From NCBI RefSeq assembly GCF_000953655.1, contig NZ_LN681225.1, positions 1,008,001 to 1,072,000 of the forward strand: 64,000 nt of DNA, given 5' to 3'. Shown here one piece after another: positions 17,175 to 26,210 of this stretch; position 1 is the first letter of the stretch; every line of letters starts with the position of its first letter. Source of the DNA: Legionella hackeliae (GTDB lineage Bacteria > Pseudomonadota > Gammaproteobacteria > Legionellales > Legionellaceae). A program made the position numbers and the translations under genes. The notes under the pieces were generated by a model that had not been told where the DNA came from, searched no databases, and was given only the letters and a program-made list of their open reading frames with translations.

Positions 17175-19031
17175 ATGCAGAATAAATATCCTCTGTGGAA
17201 AAATTTAATGCTGATCATCATTGCGGTGATCGGCCTTATTTACGCAATACCTAATTTATACAGCGAAGATCCTGCTGTACAAATTTCTTCACAAGCCCTT
17301 GTTGATATGGAGCAGTTAAAGCAACAAGTTGGTACTGTACTGACAGATGCGAAGATAAAATATAATGCACTCAACATTGTAGGTGATAGTGTAGAACTTC
17401 GTTTTGCTTCAACAGATACACAATTATTAGCTCGAGATGCTATTAAACACGCACTCGGTTCTGACTATACCGTTGCATTGAATCTTGCGCCGACTACACC
17501 AAGATGGTTAAGTGCAATTCGCGCTGAGCCTATGAAGCAAGGGTTAGACTTGCGTGGAGGCGTTCATTTTCTTCTTGAAGTCGATGTTGACAGCGTCGTT
17601 AGTCGTCATTATGAAGGTTTGATGAAAAATATCGGCCAAGATCTGCGCGAGGCAGGTATCCGCTATGTGGGTATTCGCTATATTGCTGATAAAGGAATTG
17701 ATATCCGTTTTCGTGATGAATCAACAATGGATAGCGGTTTGCAGGAAGTGAAGAACAAGTTTCCGAACTTGCTTATCTCTCAATCCAATGCCACTTATTC
17801 AGTGTTAGCTGTATTATCGCCCACTGAGCTTAATGAGATTCGTCAAAATACGATTGATCAAACAATGAGTATTTTACGTAATCGCGTTAATGAACTAGGT
17901 GTCGGTGAAGCTGTTGTGCAGCAGCAAGGCGCAACTCGAGTTGGGGTTGATTTGCCTGGTATCCAGGATGCTGCTCGTGCCAAACAAATCCTTGGGGGAA
18001 CAGCGACGTTGCAATTCTATCTTGTGGATCAGGATAATGACGCACAATTGGCTAAACAAACTGGGGTTATTCCTGTTAATAGTAAATTGTACATGATGGA
18101 TGGACATCCTATTCTGTTGAAACGTCAGATCGTATTGAGTGGTGACTCTATTACAAGTGCTGTCTCAAGTTTTGATCAGCAAACAGGTACACCTGCTGTT
18201 CAAGTTCAACTGGGAGGTGGTGGAGAAAGCCTGTTTACCAAAATCACTCGTGAAAATATTGGTAAACGTATGGCGATTGTATTTGTAGAAACTAAAACAA
18301 ATACCTACACCATTGATGGCGTTGAAAAGCGTGTTACTCAACGTGAAGAGCGAGTCATCAGTGCCCCTGTTATTCAAAATGCGTTAGGAAATAACTTCCA
18401 GATTACAGGTCTTTCAGACAGTAAAGAAGCAAGTAATTTAGCACTGCTATTACGTGCTGGTGCGTTACCTGCTGCAATTTACCCAGTAGAGGAAAGAACA
18501 GTCGGACCTTCTCTGGGTAAGGAAAATATTCATCGTGGATTAGTTTCCCTTGAAGTTGGTATGGGACTTATCCTGGTGCTTATGCTTGTCTATTACCGCT
18601 TTTTTGGTCTGGTTGCCAATATAGCATTGTTTTTAAACCTAATTTTGCTGAGTGCCCTCATGTCAATGATTGGTAATACATTGACATTGCCAGGAATTGC
18701 AGCGTTTGTATTAACAGTGGGGATGGCAGTAGACGCCAACGTTCTAATTTATGAAAGAATTCGTGAAGAATTGCGTAATGGTCTATCACCACAAGCAGCT
18801 ATCCATGCAGGTTATGATCGAGCGTTTGCGACTATCGTTGATGCAAACGTGACGACGCTTATTGTAGGGATTGTTCTTTTTGCAATTGGTAGTGGGCCTG
18901 TGCGTGGTTTTGCGGTGATTTTATCATTAGGTTTGCTGACGTCGATGATAACCAGTATCACTTACACGCGCGCTATCGTAAATTGGTACTATGGCGGTCG
19001 CACTGTAAAAAAACTTTCAATTGGTATTTGA
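17175..19031 (+). CDS. secD: Protein translocase subunit SecD
   Basis: SecD and SecF use the proton gradient to finish export through SecYEG. The protein has an N-terminal transmembrane helix, the large periplasmic P1 domain with GLDLRGGVHFLLEVD (about 117-131), a domain with LRNRVNELGV, and a C-terminal block of five membrane helices with GMAVDANVLIYERIREEL. Length (618) is normal. AGGGAAA precedes the ATG. The gene lies between yajC and secF with short gaps, consistent with one transcript. Confidence 0.97.
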   Translation: MQNKYPLWKNLMLIIIAVIGLIYAIPNLYSEDPAVQISSQALVDMEQLKQQVGTVLTDAKIKYNALNIVGDSVELRFASTDTQLLARDAIKHALGSDYTVALNLAPTTPRWLSAIRAEPMKQGLDLRGGVHFLLEVDVDSVVSRHYEGLMKNIGQDLREAGIRYVGIRYIADKGIDIRFRDESTMDSGLQEVKNKFPNLLISQSNATYSVLAVLSPTELNEIRQNTIDQTMSILRNRVNELGVGEAVVQQQGATRVGVDLPGIQDAARAKQILGGTATLQFYLVDQDNDAQLAKQTGVIPVNSKLYMMDGHPILLKRQIVLSGDSITSAVSSFDQQTGTPAVQVQLGGGGESLFTKITRENIGKRMAIVFVETKTNTYTIDGVEKRVTQREERVISAPVIQNALGNNFQITGLSDSKEASNLALLLRAGALPAAIYPVEERTVGPSLGKENIHRGLVSLEVGMGLILVLMLVYYRFFGLVANIALFLNLILLSALMSMIGNTLTLPGIAAFVLTVGMAVDANVLIYERIREELRNGLSPQAAIHAGYDRAFATIVDANVTTLIVGIVLFAIGSGPVRGFAVILSLGLLTSMITSITYTRAIVNWYYGGRTVKKLSIGI

Positions 19032-19042
19032 GCGAGGCTTAG

Positions 19043-19960
19043 ATGGAATTTTTTAATCCAAATTCAAAGATAGACTTCATGGGGGCACGAAAGTGGACCG
19101 CCCTGATGTCTGCGCTTATTTTTGTGGTATCCATTGGTGCCTTATTTATTAATGGCTTGAAGTGGGGGTTGGACTTTACGGGGGGTACCCAAATTGAGGT
19201 GTCCTATCCAAATGCAGCCAATTTAGAGGGTATTCGCGAAAATTTATATAAAGCCGGATTCAAGGAAGCGCAGGTTATTAGTTATGGAACATCCAAAGAT
19301 GTTCTTATTAGTATTGCGCCACGAGCTGACGTTGATCAAACTGCATTAGTTGATAAGGTTATGGAGCAGCTGCCGGGAGCCACAAAGCAACGAGTTGACT
19401 TTGTGGGTCCGCAAGTGGGGCAAGAATTGGCAACTAAAGGGGCATTAGCGGTTATTGTGTCTTTGCTGGCAACCATGATTTATATCGGTATGCGATTTGA
19501 ATATCGTTTGGCGGTAAGCTCAGCTGTTGCACTGATTCATGATCCGGTTTTAATCCTTGGTGTTTTTGCTATGTTTGGTATTGAGTTTGACCTTAAGGCT
19601 TTAGCCGGCTTATTGGCAGTTATTGGTTACTCTCTAAACGATACCATTGTAGTATTTGATCGTGTGCGAGAAAATTTTGTCAAAATTCGCCGAGCCACGT
19701 CTTTAGAGATTATGAATATCTCTATCAACCAGACGCTATCACGAACAATAATGACATCCATGCTCACTTTGTTCGTTGTTGTGGCTCTGTTTGTTTATGG
19801 TGGAGAGACAATTCGCGGGTTTTCTCTTGCATTGATTATCGGGATTGTTGTGGGAACCTATTCCTCCATTTATGTAGCAGGGGCTTTAGCTGTGGCAATG
19901 GGATTAGATAGAAAGGATTTCCTTCCCAGTCAGCGCAAGGAAGTGGATGATAGACCTTAA
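19043..19960 (+). CDS. secF: Protein translocase subunit SecF
   Basis: SecF is the partner of SecD in the inner membrane. The protein (305 residues) shows the first transmembrane helix, the GLDFTGGTQIEV motif in the periplasmic domain, and the membrane block with IGYSLNDTIVVFDRVREN, followed by SINQTLSRTIMTS. It starts 11 bp after secD, with GCGAGG nearby as a weak binding site. A hairpin at 20002-20026 may end the transcript. Confidence 0.97.
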   Translation: MEFFNPNSKIDFMGARKWTALMSALIFVVSIGALFINGLKWGLDFTGGTQIEVSYPNAANLEGIRENLYKAGFKEAQVISYGTSKDVLISIAPRADVDQTALVDKVMEQLPGATKQRVDFVGPQVGQELATKGALAVIVSLLATMIYIGMRFEYRLAVSSAVALIHDPVLILGVFAMFGIEFDLKALAGLLAVIGYSLNDTIVVFDRVRENFVKIRRATSLEIMNISINQTLSRTIMTSMLTLFVVVALFVYGGETIRGFSLALIIGIVVGTYSSIYVAGALAVAMGLDRKDFLPSQRKEVDDRP

Positions 19961-20001
19961 GATGTCTTTCATTTAATTAATGAGCAATCAAAAAAATCTT
20001 A

Positions 20002-20026
20002 TTGTACCGCGATGTTTGCGGTACAA
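20002..20026 (+). terminator. Hairpin downstream of secF
   Basis: TTGTACCGC and GCGGTACAA form a perfect nine-pair stem around a seven-base loop. No T run follows, so it may be a weak terminator or a leader structure of the next gene, whose ATG lies 15 bases downstream. Confidence 0.55.
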
Positions 20027-20040
20027 GGTTGAATCAGAAT

Positions 20041-21012
20041 ATGTCTATTATTAGACCATTTTTCGAAGGAATAGGTACCGGAGCAGGGGTTGCTTGGCCT
20101 ATATTTGGTATTGTGACCTCAACGCTAAGTCTCGGTTCTGGTGGGACGACTGCCGTTGCATTGGGCGCTTTTTGTAGTAGTCTGTTTTTAATTGTCAGTG
20201 TCCCCATTTTCTATTTTTCGTATCAAAATTATAAGAACGAAGAGAATAAATTAAATAATAAATTTATTACGCGTTGTAATGAGTTGTATTTCAACATTAA
20301 TCAGACGGTTAAAAATTTAAATTTATCAGCGAATCCATCTGCACAAAAAAATACCCCCATTAGTCTATGCGACTTTGGGATTGAGCAAGAAAAGTATCAC
20401 GACTTTAAAGCTTATTTAACGATACTGATTATGCAAAATAATTATGAGCAACTATTAGAAAATGAAAAAAATACAGTAGTTGCCAATATTGTTAATCATC
20501 TTGTCACCACTGCCACCATGAAATGCCAAAATTCAATAACCTCTAGCACCTTGATCTACAGTGCCTTTCTCGGATTTGTAGGAGCCTTTGGAACCATAGC
20601 AGGGTGTAGCGCAGGGTTCATGGGATTATTGGCAGGTCTTGGGATAGTGTCGGGTTTTTCTGCTGCCCCAGTATTGGGCATAATGATATTAATTTTGGCA
20701 GTTGGCTGTGGCATTTATTCAGCCTTTACATCTGTTGACTCTATTCAGGAAAAGATAAGTAAAAAAGCGGTATGTAAGCAGATTAATGCGTTTAATTCTT
20801 TTCTCATGACATATCAAAATTTGAAAGAGAATGAGGGGGTTAAATCTCCTCACATGGAGATGGAAAATACTTCTGTTTCCTGGACTAGTACTCCACGAAT
20901 TTCTACTTATAAACTCTCTGAAGAAAACAAAATTGGTTTTTTCCATGGGGACAATACTACCTCAGAAATAGAACCAAGCAATTACGGGTTGACGCTTAAT
21001 TCATCCAATTAG
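20041..21012 (+). CDS. Orphan membrane protein with two hydrophobic blocks
   Basis: I do not recognise this protein of 323 residues. It has a glycine-rich hydrophobic region at about 8-55, a charged helical stretch with a long loop (60-150), then a second block of two or three membrane segments (about 165-235, rich in Gly/Ala/Leu). The C-terminal 85 residues are soluble and serine/threonine-rich. ATG 20041 is preferred over an upstream TTG at 20002 because that codon lies within the hairpin stem. The arrangement of paired hydrophobic hairpins with a soluble tail resembles Legionella vacuole-membrane effectors in general shape only. Confidence 0.6.
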   Translation: MSIIRPFFEGIGTGAGVAWPIFGIVTSTLSLGSGGTTAVALGAFCSSLFLIVSVPIFYFSYQNYKNEENKLNNKFITRCNELYFNINQTVKNLNLSANPSAQKNTPISLCDFGIEQEKYHDFKAYLTILIMQNNYEQLLENEKNTVVANIVNHLVTTATMKCQNSITSSTLIYSAFLGFVGAFGTIAGCSAGFMGLLAGLGIVSGFSAAPVLGIMILILAVGCGIYSAFTSVDSIQEKISKKAVCKQINAFNSFLMTYQNLKENEGVKSPHMEMENTSVSWTSTPRISTYKLSEENKIGFFHGDNTTSEIEPSNYGLTLNSSN

Positions 21013-21199
21013 CCCCCATGCCTAGAAGCTATGGCTTGATAGAATATTTGCCTGGGCTTCGTACAGCTTTAAATTACGAGGAATACTGTAGGCATAGGCA
21101 AGCATATGAGTTCTTAAAATCTAATAAAAATTTCTATTGTTAGCTGTTACAATTGGGAATGAATTGAGAGTTCAATGATTTTTTTTACAGGAGTATCCA

Positions 21200-21568
21200 A
21201 TGAAAGCAATATTATTTATTTTTCTTATTTCGTTTAATACCATCCTCCTGGCAAGTAATTTAGGTAAGGAAACTTATGAGATAACCTGTAAAACATGCCA
21301 TTCTCCACGGTTTGCTAAAGGCATGCATGCCCCTGCTGCTTTTAATAAAAAAGCATGGGCTATACGATTTCAGAAAGCAGCAATTCAATCGCAAAAAAAT
21401 CCGTCTCAATTTCAAACAGCGATGGACTACTTGCTCTATAGAGTAAGCATTGGTAAAGGATTAATGCCACATGGTGGTTTGTGTAAAGAGGTGGGCGCAC
21501 CCCACAAAAATTGTTCTGATGAGGCTATAGCAGCTGCTATTAATTATATGGCGTGTATTACAAATTGA
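21200..21568 (+). CDS. Periplasmic cytochrome c, c5-like
   Basis: A Sec signal peptide (MKAILFIFLISFNTILLAS) is followed by one heme-binding motif CKTCH at about 31-35. The likely axial methionine is in GKGLMPHGG, and two more cysteines follow (GGLCKEV and HKNCSDEA), as in cytochrome c5 with its disulfide near the C-terminus. Residues EAIAAAINYM form the final helix of a class I cytochrome c. It should act as a periplasmic electron carrier. ACAGGAGTATCC is a good ribosome binding site. It stands alone ahead of a decayed gene. Confidence 0.85.
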   Translation: MKAILFIFLISFNTILLASNLGKETYEITCKTCHSPRFAKGMHAPAAFNKKAWAIRFQKAAIQSQKNPSQFQTAMDYLLYRVSIGKGLMPHGGLCKEVGAPHKNCSDEAIAAAINYMACITN

Positions 21569-21570
21569 TT

Positions 21571-21996
21571 GATGAGCAAGCGCTCGAAGGCGTCGATATT
21601 GCGGCTTTGCAGCCTTCAGATTTGGCAGAAATTCAAGGAACAGGACAACGTTTTGGCATTGCTCCAATTAATGAACGAAGGGTTTATTGATTTGCGCGGA
21701 TTAATGCTTGCCTGGCAAAAGAAGAGAGTCCTGCTGAACGGCGTGCTTTTTTGTTGGAAAAATATAAGGCGACACCCGACAACAATATTTTGCAACACGG
21801 TATTAGTACGAATGCTTTGACTAGTCAGGCAGAAGAATCGAGCGGACAACCAGCATTGTTAGTCAATCCTGGAATATGTCATCCCACTATCCTGGGCAAA
21901 TTCGCAAGCCGTTTGGGTTTCGTAATAAAGTACTTGAGCATGCGCCTAAATTCTTTTTCGAAAAGCATTTCAAGAAAAATATCTGTTTTGACGTAG
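21571..21996 (+). pseudogene. Remnant of an unidentified gene with an in-frame stop
   Basis: One frame starting two bases after the cytochrome stop reads as protein-like sequence (DEQALEGVDIAALQPSDLAE, later ACLAKEESPAERRAFLLEKY and NILQHGISTNALTSQAEESS) but is broken by a TGA near 21688 and has no start with a binding site. Amino acid composition is natural in this frame on both sides of the stop. I cannot name the family. It could be the tail of a gene lost by rearrangement. Confidence 0.4.
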
Positions 21997-22040
21997 GATA
22001 TTTACAATAGGTGATATATCTCCTCGATTTCTGGGATTTC

Positions 22041-22187
22041 TGGATGCCTCGGACAAGCCGAGGCAAGTAGGCGATGTAGGAGTGAGCTATTTTCGCTTAA
22101 TGCCTCGGACAAGCCGAGGCAAGTAGGGATGTAAAGTTGATGTACCTTATTCCTCCCCTACGTGCCTCGGCTTGTCCGAGGCATCCA
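22041..22187. repeat. Interspersed hairpin repeat family A, three copies
   Basis: Two direct copies of ATGCCTCGGACAAGCCGAGG with a CAAGTAGG tail start near 22044 and 22100, and one inverted copy (CCCTACGTGCCTCGGCTTGT and onward) spans 22156-22187. Each copy has a GCCTCGG/CCGAGGC stem. The same element flanks the array at 33021-33273, and a variant lies at 50600-50632. The copies sit between the decayed gene and yjjG and carry no coding sequence. Confidence 0.9.
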
Positions 22188-22291
22188 AAGGCTTTAGCGG
22201 GTGAAAAAAGTTAACAATGTGCTTTTACTTGATCAGTCATTTCTTGCCTGTTTTCAGGTAAAATCTTGAGTGGTTGTGTAGAGGTAATAAC

Positions 22292-22990
22292 GTGAAAACC
22301 TATCAGTGGATTTTATTTGACGCAGATGACACCTTATTTTGCTTTGATGCATTTAGTGGTTTGCAGCGTGTATTTTTAAAATTTGATGTTCATTTCACCC
22401 GGCAGGATTATCAAGCTTATCAGGTAGTCAACCAGGCATTATGGGTAGACTATCAGAATGGTAGTATCACGGCTCACGAGCTACAACATCGCCGCTTTAA
22501 CGATTGGGCTACAAAACTACGGGTATCGACAGAGAATTTAAATAGGACGTTTCTTATAACAATGGCTGAGCTTTGCACTCCTTTAGAGGGAGCAATGAGT
22601 TTGTTAAATACTCTTAAAGGAAAGGCCAGGTTGGGTATTATCACCAATGGTTTTACCGAGATGCAACAGAGACGTCTCGATCGCACTGGCCTGGGTGATT
22701 TTTTTGAGATAGTAGTCGTTTCTGAACAAGTGGGCATTGCAAAACCACATCGTGGTATTTTTGAGCATGCACTCTCAATGATGGGTAAGCCTTCACCAGA
22801 AAATGTGTTAATGGTGGGAGATAATCCTGACTCAGACATTCTTGGAGGATTAAATGCTGGATTTGATACTTGCTGGCTTAATGTCCATAGAAAGTCTGCA
22901 CCGGAAGGAATCAATCCACACTATGAAGTCGCTTCATTAGCCGAACTCGAAGAGTTATTGTGTTTTAAAACAGTTGCAACACAGGGTTAG
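22292..22990 (+). CDS. yjjG: Pyrimidine 5'-nucleotidase YjjG
   Basis: This is a HAD-superfamily hydrolase of 232 residues, close to E. coli YjjG over its full length: FDADDTLFCFDAFSGLQR at the start, VNQALWVDYQNGSITAHELQ, motif II IITNGFTEMQ, lysine motif GIAKPHRGIF and motif IV MVGDNPDSDILGG. YjjG removes phosphate from dUMP, dTMP, UMP and modified analogues, helping to keep non-canonical bases out of DNA. I chose GTG 22292, seven residues after a TTG at 22274, because AGAGGTAA precedes it at the right distance and YjjG proteins start at KTYxW. Confidence 0.93.
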   Translation: MKTYQWILFDADDTLFCFDAFSGLQRVFLKFDVHFTRQDYQAYQVVNQALWVDYQNGSITAHELQHRRFNDWATKLRVSTENLNRTFLITMAELCTPLEGAMSLLNTLKGKARLGIITNGFTEMQQRRLDRTGLGDFFEIVVVSEQVGIAKPHRGIFEHALSMMGKPSPENVLMVGDNPDSDILGGLNAGFDTCWLNVHRKSAPEGINPHYEVASLAELEELLCFKTVATQG

Positions 22991-23020
22991 AATACTTACG
23001 TCAGAATGACGCAAGTATTC
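22990..23020. terminator. Hairpin between convergent yjjG and phhB
   Basis: GAATACTTACGTCA and TGACGCAAGTATTC form a 14-base stem with one mismatch and a three-base loop, starting at the last base of yjjG's stop codon. It probably ends transcripts from both sides, although no long T run is present. Confidence 0.7.
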
Positions 23021-23028
23021 AAGCCGCT

Positions 23029-23367
23029 TTAGTTTAACAATGCATCAATTTTGGCGGCACATATAAAGTCATTGTGTGACAAGCCATTTAGCGCATGCGT
23101 CATAAAGCGTACATGACAGTAATTATAACCGACCTCAAGATCGGGATGATGATTTTCGACATTGGCAATCCATGCGATTGCATTGACGAAAGCCATTGTT
23201 TCATAAAAATTAGTGAATTTGAAAGAACGCTTAATTTCTTTGTTATCGCTTTGAACCATCCAATGCTTATCCAATTGAGGCATTAAATTTTGTATCTGCT
23301 CTGCGGTAAGAGCTTGGCCAATTCCTTCACATGATTCACAGTGTTTTTGACTTAAATCAGTTTTCAT
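23029..23367 (-). CDS. phhB: Pterin-4-alpha-carbinolamine dehydratase
   Basis: PhhB dehydrates 4a-hydroxytetrahydropterin during phenylalanine hydroxylation. The active-site signature is seen in VENHHPDLEVGYNYCHV (E-x-H-H-P-x6-Y), and the fold elements LTAEQI, W near residue 45, and FKFTNFYETMAFVNAIAWIA match. Length (112) is normal. ATG 23367 is preferred, with AGGAG eight bases upstream; the frame remains open to 23400, inside the end of hisC. With this start the gene begins 14 bp after hisC, so the two genes probably form an operon. Confidence 0.93.
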   Translation of the reverse strand: MKTDLSQKHCESCEGIGQALTAEQIQNLMPQLDKHWMVQSDNKEIKRSFKFTNFYETMAFVNAIAWIANVENHHPDLEVGYNYCHVRFMTHALNGLSHNDFICAAKIDALLN

Positions 23368-23381
23368 TCTTTCAACTCCTG

Positions 23382-24497
23382 CTAATTTTGAACTAGACAA
23401 AGGGGTAATTGCTCAAGAAAACGTGCATTCTGGGTAGATGTTCCAATGGTTACACGTAGATGATTGCGCAATTTATAGGGGGTTAATGGTCGGACAATGA
23501 TGCCTTGTTTTAATAAATTTTGGTAGACAACAGTTGCGTCCATGTCGCAATCAAACATAATAAAATTACAATGAGACGGCAAATAGTTTAATTTTAAAGC
23601 ATTGAAACCCTGTTGTAATTGCTCCATGCCTTGACGATTGAGTTCGACAGTTTTTGCCACAAAACTATCGTCATCTATCGCAGCATTTGCTGCTTCAAGA
23701 GCGGCTTCATTCACTGCAAATGGAGGTTGTACACGTAGCAATAACTCAGTAATTTCAGGTCTGGCTATGGCATAACCTAATCGTAATCCAGCAAGACCAT
23801 AGGCCTTGGAAAAAGTACGGGTAATGATTAAATTAGGATATTGCTGCAACCAATGAAGCGTGGTTTTGTCCTCTTTAGCATACGCATATTCATAATAAGC
23901 TTCATCTAAAACCACAATCGTGTTGTTGGGTACATTATCCAGAAGATGCTTAATTTTTTCAGGGTTGATAAATATACCCGTTGGATTATTAGGGTTTGCT
24001 AGAAATATCACAGCAGTATTAACCTGGCTTGATTTAATTAACGCGTCAATGTCTACTTGCCAATCGGCTCTTAGTGGTATTTTTTGAAGGGGAATACCTA
24101 GGGTTTGTGCCTGAATTCCATAGGAAATAAAGGAATGTTCGTGGGTTAACATTTTTTTGCCGGTATGAAGGGCAAAGGTTGTTAATATTAATGAAAAGAG
24201 TGAATCTGAGCCATTAGTGAGTGTAAGCATGTCCTCACTAACACCTAATTTTTTGCTCAATCGAAATCGGAGCGGATGATTCATTGGAGAGGGATAAGTT
24301 GCTAATTGCACCCTGGATAATTTAGCCAGGGCCTCTTGGGCTTTAATGCTGCAACCTAAGGGGTTTTCATTACTCGCAAGTTTAACAATATCGATTAAAC
24401 CTTGTTCACGCGCTAACTCCTCAACAGCTTTTCCTGGAATATACGGACTTAATGACTGAATACCTAAATGAGGTAATTGATGGTAGTCGCAAGACAA
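23382..24497 (-). CDS. hisC: Histidinol-phosphate / aromatic aminotransferase HisC
   Basis: This is a PLP-dependent fold-type I aminotransferase of 371 residues. The Schiff-base lysine is K231 in TFSKAYGLAGLRLGYA; SNENPLG, NPNNPTG and DEAYYEYA are the other family motifs. HisC makes histidinol phosphate, and paralogues transaminate aromatic keto acids. The neighbouring phhB gene points to aromatic amino acid metabolism, so this copy may serve phenylalanine or tyrosine; that is inference. No other his genes lie nearby. Confidence 0.92.
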   Translation of the reverse strand: MSCDYHQLPHLGIQSLSPYIPGKAVEELAREQGLIDIVKLASNENPLGCSIKAQEALAKLSRVQLATYPSPMNHPLRFRLSKKLGVSEDMLTLTNGSDSLFSLILTTFALHTGKKMLTHEHSFISYGIQAQTLGIPLQKIPLRADWQVDIDALIKSSQVNTAVIFLANPNNPTGIFINPEKIKHLLDNVPNNTIVVLDEAYYEYAYAKEDKTTLHWLQQYPNLIITRTFSKAYGLAGLRLGYAIARPEITELLLRVQPPFAVNEAALEAANAAIDDDSFVAKTVELNRQGMEQLQQGFNALKLNYLPSHCNFIMFDCDMDATVVYQNLLKQGIIVRPLTPYKLRNHLRVTIGTSTQNARFLEQLPLCLVQN

Positions 24498-24650
24498 CGG
24501 ACTCTCCTTAGAACCGAAAGACTTCGATATTACCTAAGAGCTCTTAAAAAGTGAATAATTTCAGTCATTCTTGTCAAAGAGAAATTCATTGTGTGAAGCA
24601 AAAAACACGGGTAAGCTATGCGTGCAAGCAAGCATCCACTGGAATGGACT

Positions 24651-24968
24651 ATGAAACTCTCGCAAGGCTTTTCTTTAATTGAGCTATTAATTGCTTTAAT
24701 ATTACTCAGTAGTATTTCTTTATCACTTCTTAATCACCAGGAACATATGAGTCACTCGTTGTTGCATATACAACAGCGCTCACAAGCCCTTAGATTATTG
24801 GATAATAACTCTGAACGTTTTCTTGGACGTTTCCCATTTACAGCCGTACCACAGCTTTTTAAATTGGAACAAATATCTATACCACAAGGAATCCTGATAC
24901 AAATTCTTTGGGGGGGGAAGTTGGCTGACACTGATTGTTGCAAATTACAATGGAAATTATTTTTGTGA
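24651..24968 (+). CDS. Type IV prepilin-like protein (PilV-like minor pilin or pseudopilin)
   Basis: The N-terminus is a short leader with a prepilin peptidase site, MKLSQG|FSLIELLIALILL, including the conserved E5. After the hydrophobic helix, the remaining 80 residues form a small globular domain with paired cysteines (DTDCCKLQW). It should be inserted in the inner membrane and cleaved by PilD. ATG 24651 gives a six-residue leader; an upstream ATG at 24618 would give 17 residues and cannot be excluded. It overlaps the next prepilin gene by 19 bp. At 105 residues it is shorter than typical PilV. Confidence 0.75.
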   Translation: MKLSQGFSLIELLIALILLSSISLSLLNHQEHMSHSLLHIQQRSQALRLLDNNSERFLGRFPFTAVPQLFKLEQISIPQGILIQILWGGKLADTDCCKLQWKLFL

Positions 24969-25699
24969 TAACAAAACATCACGGACTGAGCTTAATTGAA
25001 ATTATGCTCACTCTTTTTCTAAGTAGCTTAATTTTAGCTGCACTCACAGGGCATTATTTAACGGTAAAACAACAATACAACCGGATGAACGCCCTATTGG
25101 ATTATGCACTGGAGCTTGATTGGGTAGAGGATTTGCTCAGGGATAGCATCCGCCGTGCAGGATTTACGCCTTGTGTAGGCCTTAATTGGTTAGAAAGTAT
25201 CGATGCACGCACCAAGAAAAGACTTCTTCCTGTAACCATAAGTAAAAACCAGGAACTGTCTGTCAATCGAATGAGTGAACATTTTAATTCAGTTTTCACG
25301 CTTACATCGAATGTTCTTACGATTGGCAAAAGCAATGCCTACACTGCGGGAGAGAACATACTCATCGCAGATTGCTATCACGCTGAAGTGAAGGAGATAG
25401 CCACTATTCAACGAACAAATGGCAACCAAACAATTACACTGAAAACCCCGCTAAATTTTGATTATATAAAACCTGTTTACTTGGGTGAGTGGATAGGGGA
25501 GCGGTTTTTTATTCAAAATAATAGGTTAGGCAAAAAGGCAATGTATTATCAAAGAGATCATGCGGAAGAGTTAACCTCAGCAGTCAACCATCTTTCTTCA
25601 ACATTGACATTAAATCATGGGACTGCCTTGTTGCAAATGTCATTAACTTTAAGCAATGGTGAGACTGTCGATGTTGAAACAAACGTGCGGGCATTCTAG
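24950..25699 (+). CDS. PilW-like minor pilin
   Basis: The leader MEIIFVITKHHG precedes the cleavage site HHG|LSLIEIMLTLFLSSLI with conserved E5. The domain that follows (about 235 residues) is in the PilW size class, with YNRMNALLDYALELDWVEDLLRDSIRRAGFTPC typical of that family. It overlaps both neighbours, showing translational coupling. Minor pilins prime assembly of type IV pili or the DNA-uptake pseudopilus. Confidence 0.78.
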   Translation: MEIIFVITKHHGLSLIEIMLTLFLSSLILAALTGHYLTVKQQYNRMNALLDYALELDWVEDLLRDSIRRAGFTPCVGLNWLESIDARTKKRLLPVTISKNQELSVNRMSEHFNSVFTLTSNVLTIGKSNAYTAGENILIADCYHAEVKEIATIQRTNGNQTITLKTPLNFDYIKPVYLGEWIGERFFIQNNRLGKKAMYYQRDHAEELTSAVNHLSSTLTLNHGTALLQMSLTLSNGETVDVETNVRAF

Positions 25700-26210
25700 A
25701 AATCAAGACGGGTTAGTGTTGTTGGTGACTATTATGATGTTGTCATTGCTATCGATACTTGTTTTATCTGCCATAAAAACCACATTTTTATATTATCAAA
25801 GTTTAAATCGCAGTGTTGAGAAAAAAGAGGATTTTCATAATCTGGAATTTTATGGACAACAGCTCTTAAAAAAACTATGGACTGATAACGATAATTGCGT
25901 TGTTGATCAACAAGATGAGAACACCATCATTTCGCTACTTAGCGCTAGAGGATGTACTCTCAATGAGGATAAGCACAGGTATTTTTATCTTGTTGAAAAA
26001 TTAGATAGCTTTGCATGCCTTAAGACTATTCATGGGAAAAAAACATACAGTACTAAGCATTGGCGAATAAATATCTTAAGCAAAACAACTCGCACTGCCT
26101 TGTTACAGTTGCGATTTGCACGAGCTATTCCGCAAATGGTGTGTCCTACTGGCAAGATTAATTACATCCATCTAGGCTTGCTGAGTTGGCGTTATCTTAT
26201 CGATTCTTAA
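25671..26210 (+). CDS. PilX-like minor pilin
   Basis: After a 14-residue leader the protein has the PilX-like motif NQDGLVLLVTIMMLSLLSILVLSAI: a glycine followed by a long hydrophobic helix, without the E5 of normal prepilins, as in PilX/PulK-type proteins. The rest (about 140 residues) has four cysteines and a helical start. An ATG at 25656 is also possible. It overlaps the end of the PilW-like gene by 29 bp, and its stop codon overlaps the stop of the convergent amidotransferase gene. No pilY1 follows. Confidence 0.68.
   Translation: MLKQTCGHSRNQDGLVLLVTIMMLSLLSILVLSAIKTTFLYYQSLNRSVEKKEDFHNLEFYGQQLLKKLWTDNDNCVVDQQDENTIISLLSARGCTLNEDKHRYFYLVEKLDSFACLKTIHGKKTYSTKHWRINILSKTTRTALLQLRFARAIPQMVCPTGKINYIHLGLLSWRYLIDS

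Noticed and set aside
26207-26210. Frame error at the end of the PilX-like gene
   Set aside because: The overlap is only of two convergent stop codons, and both proteins end at natural places.
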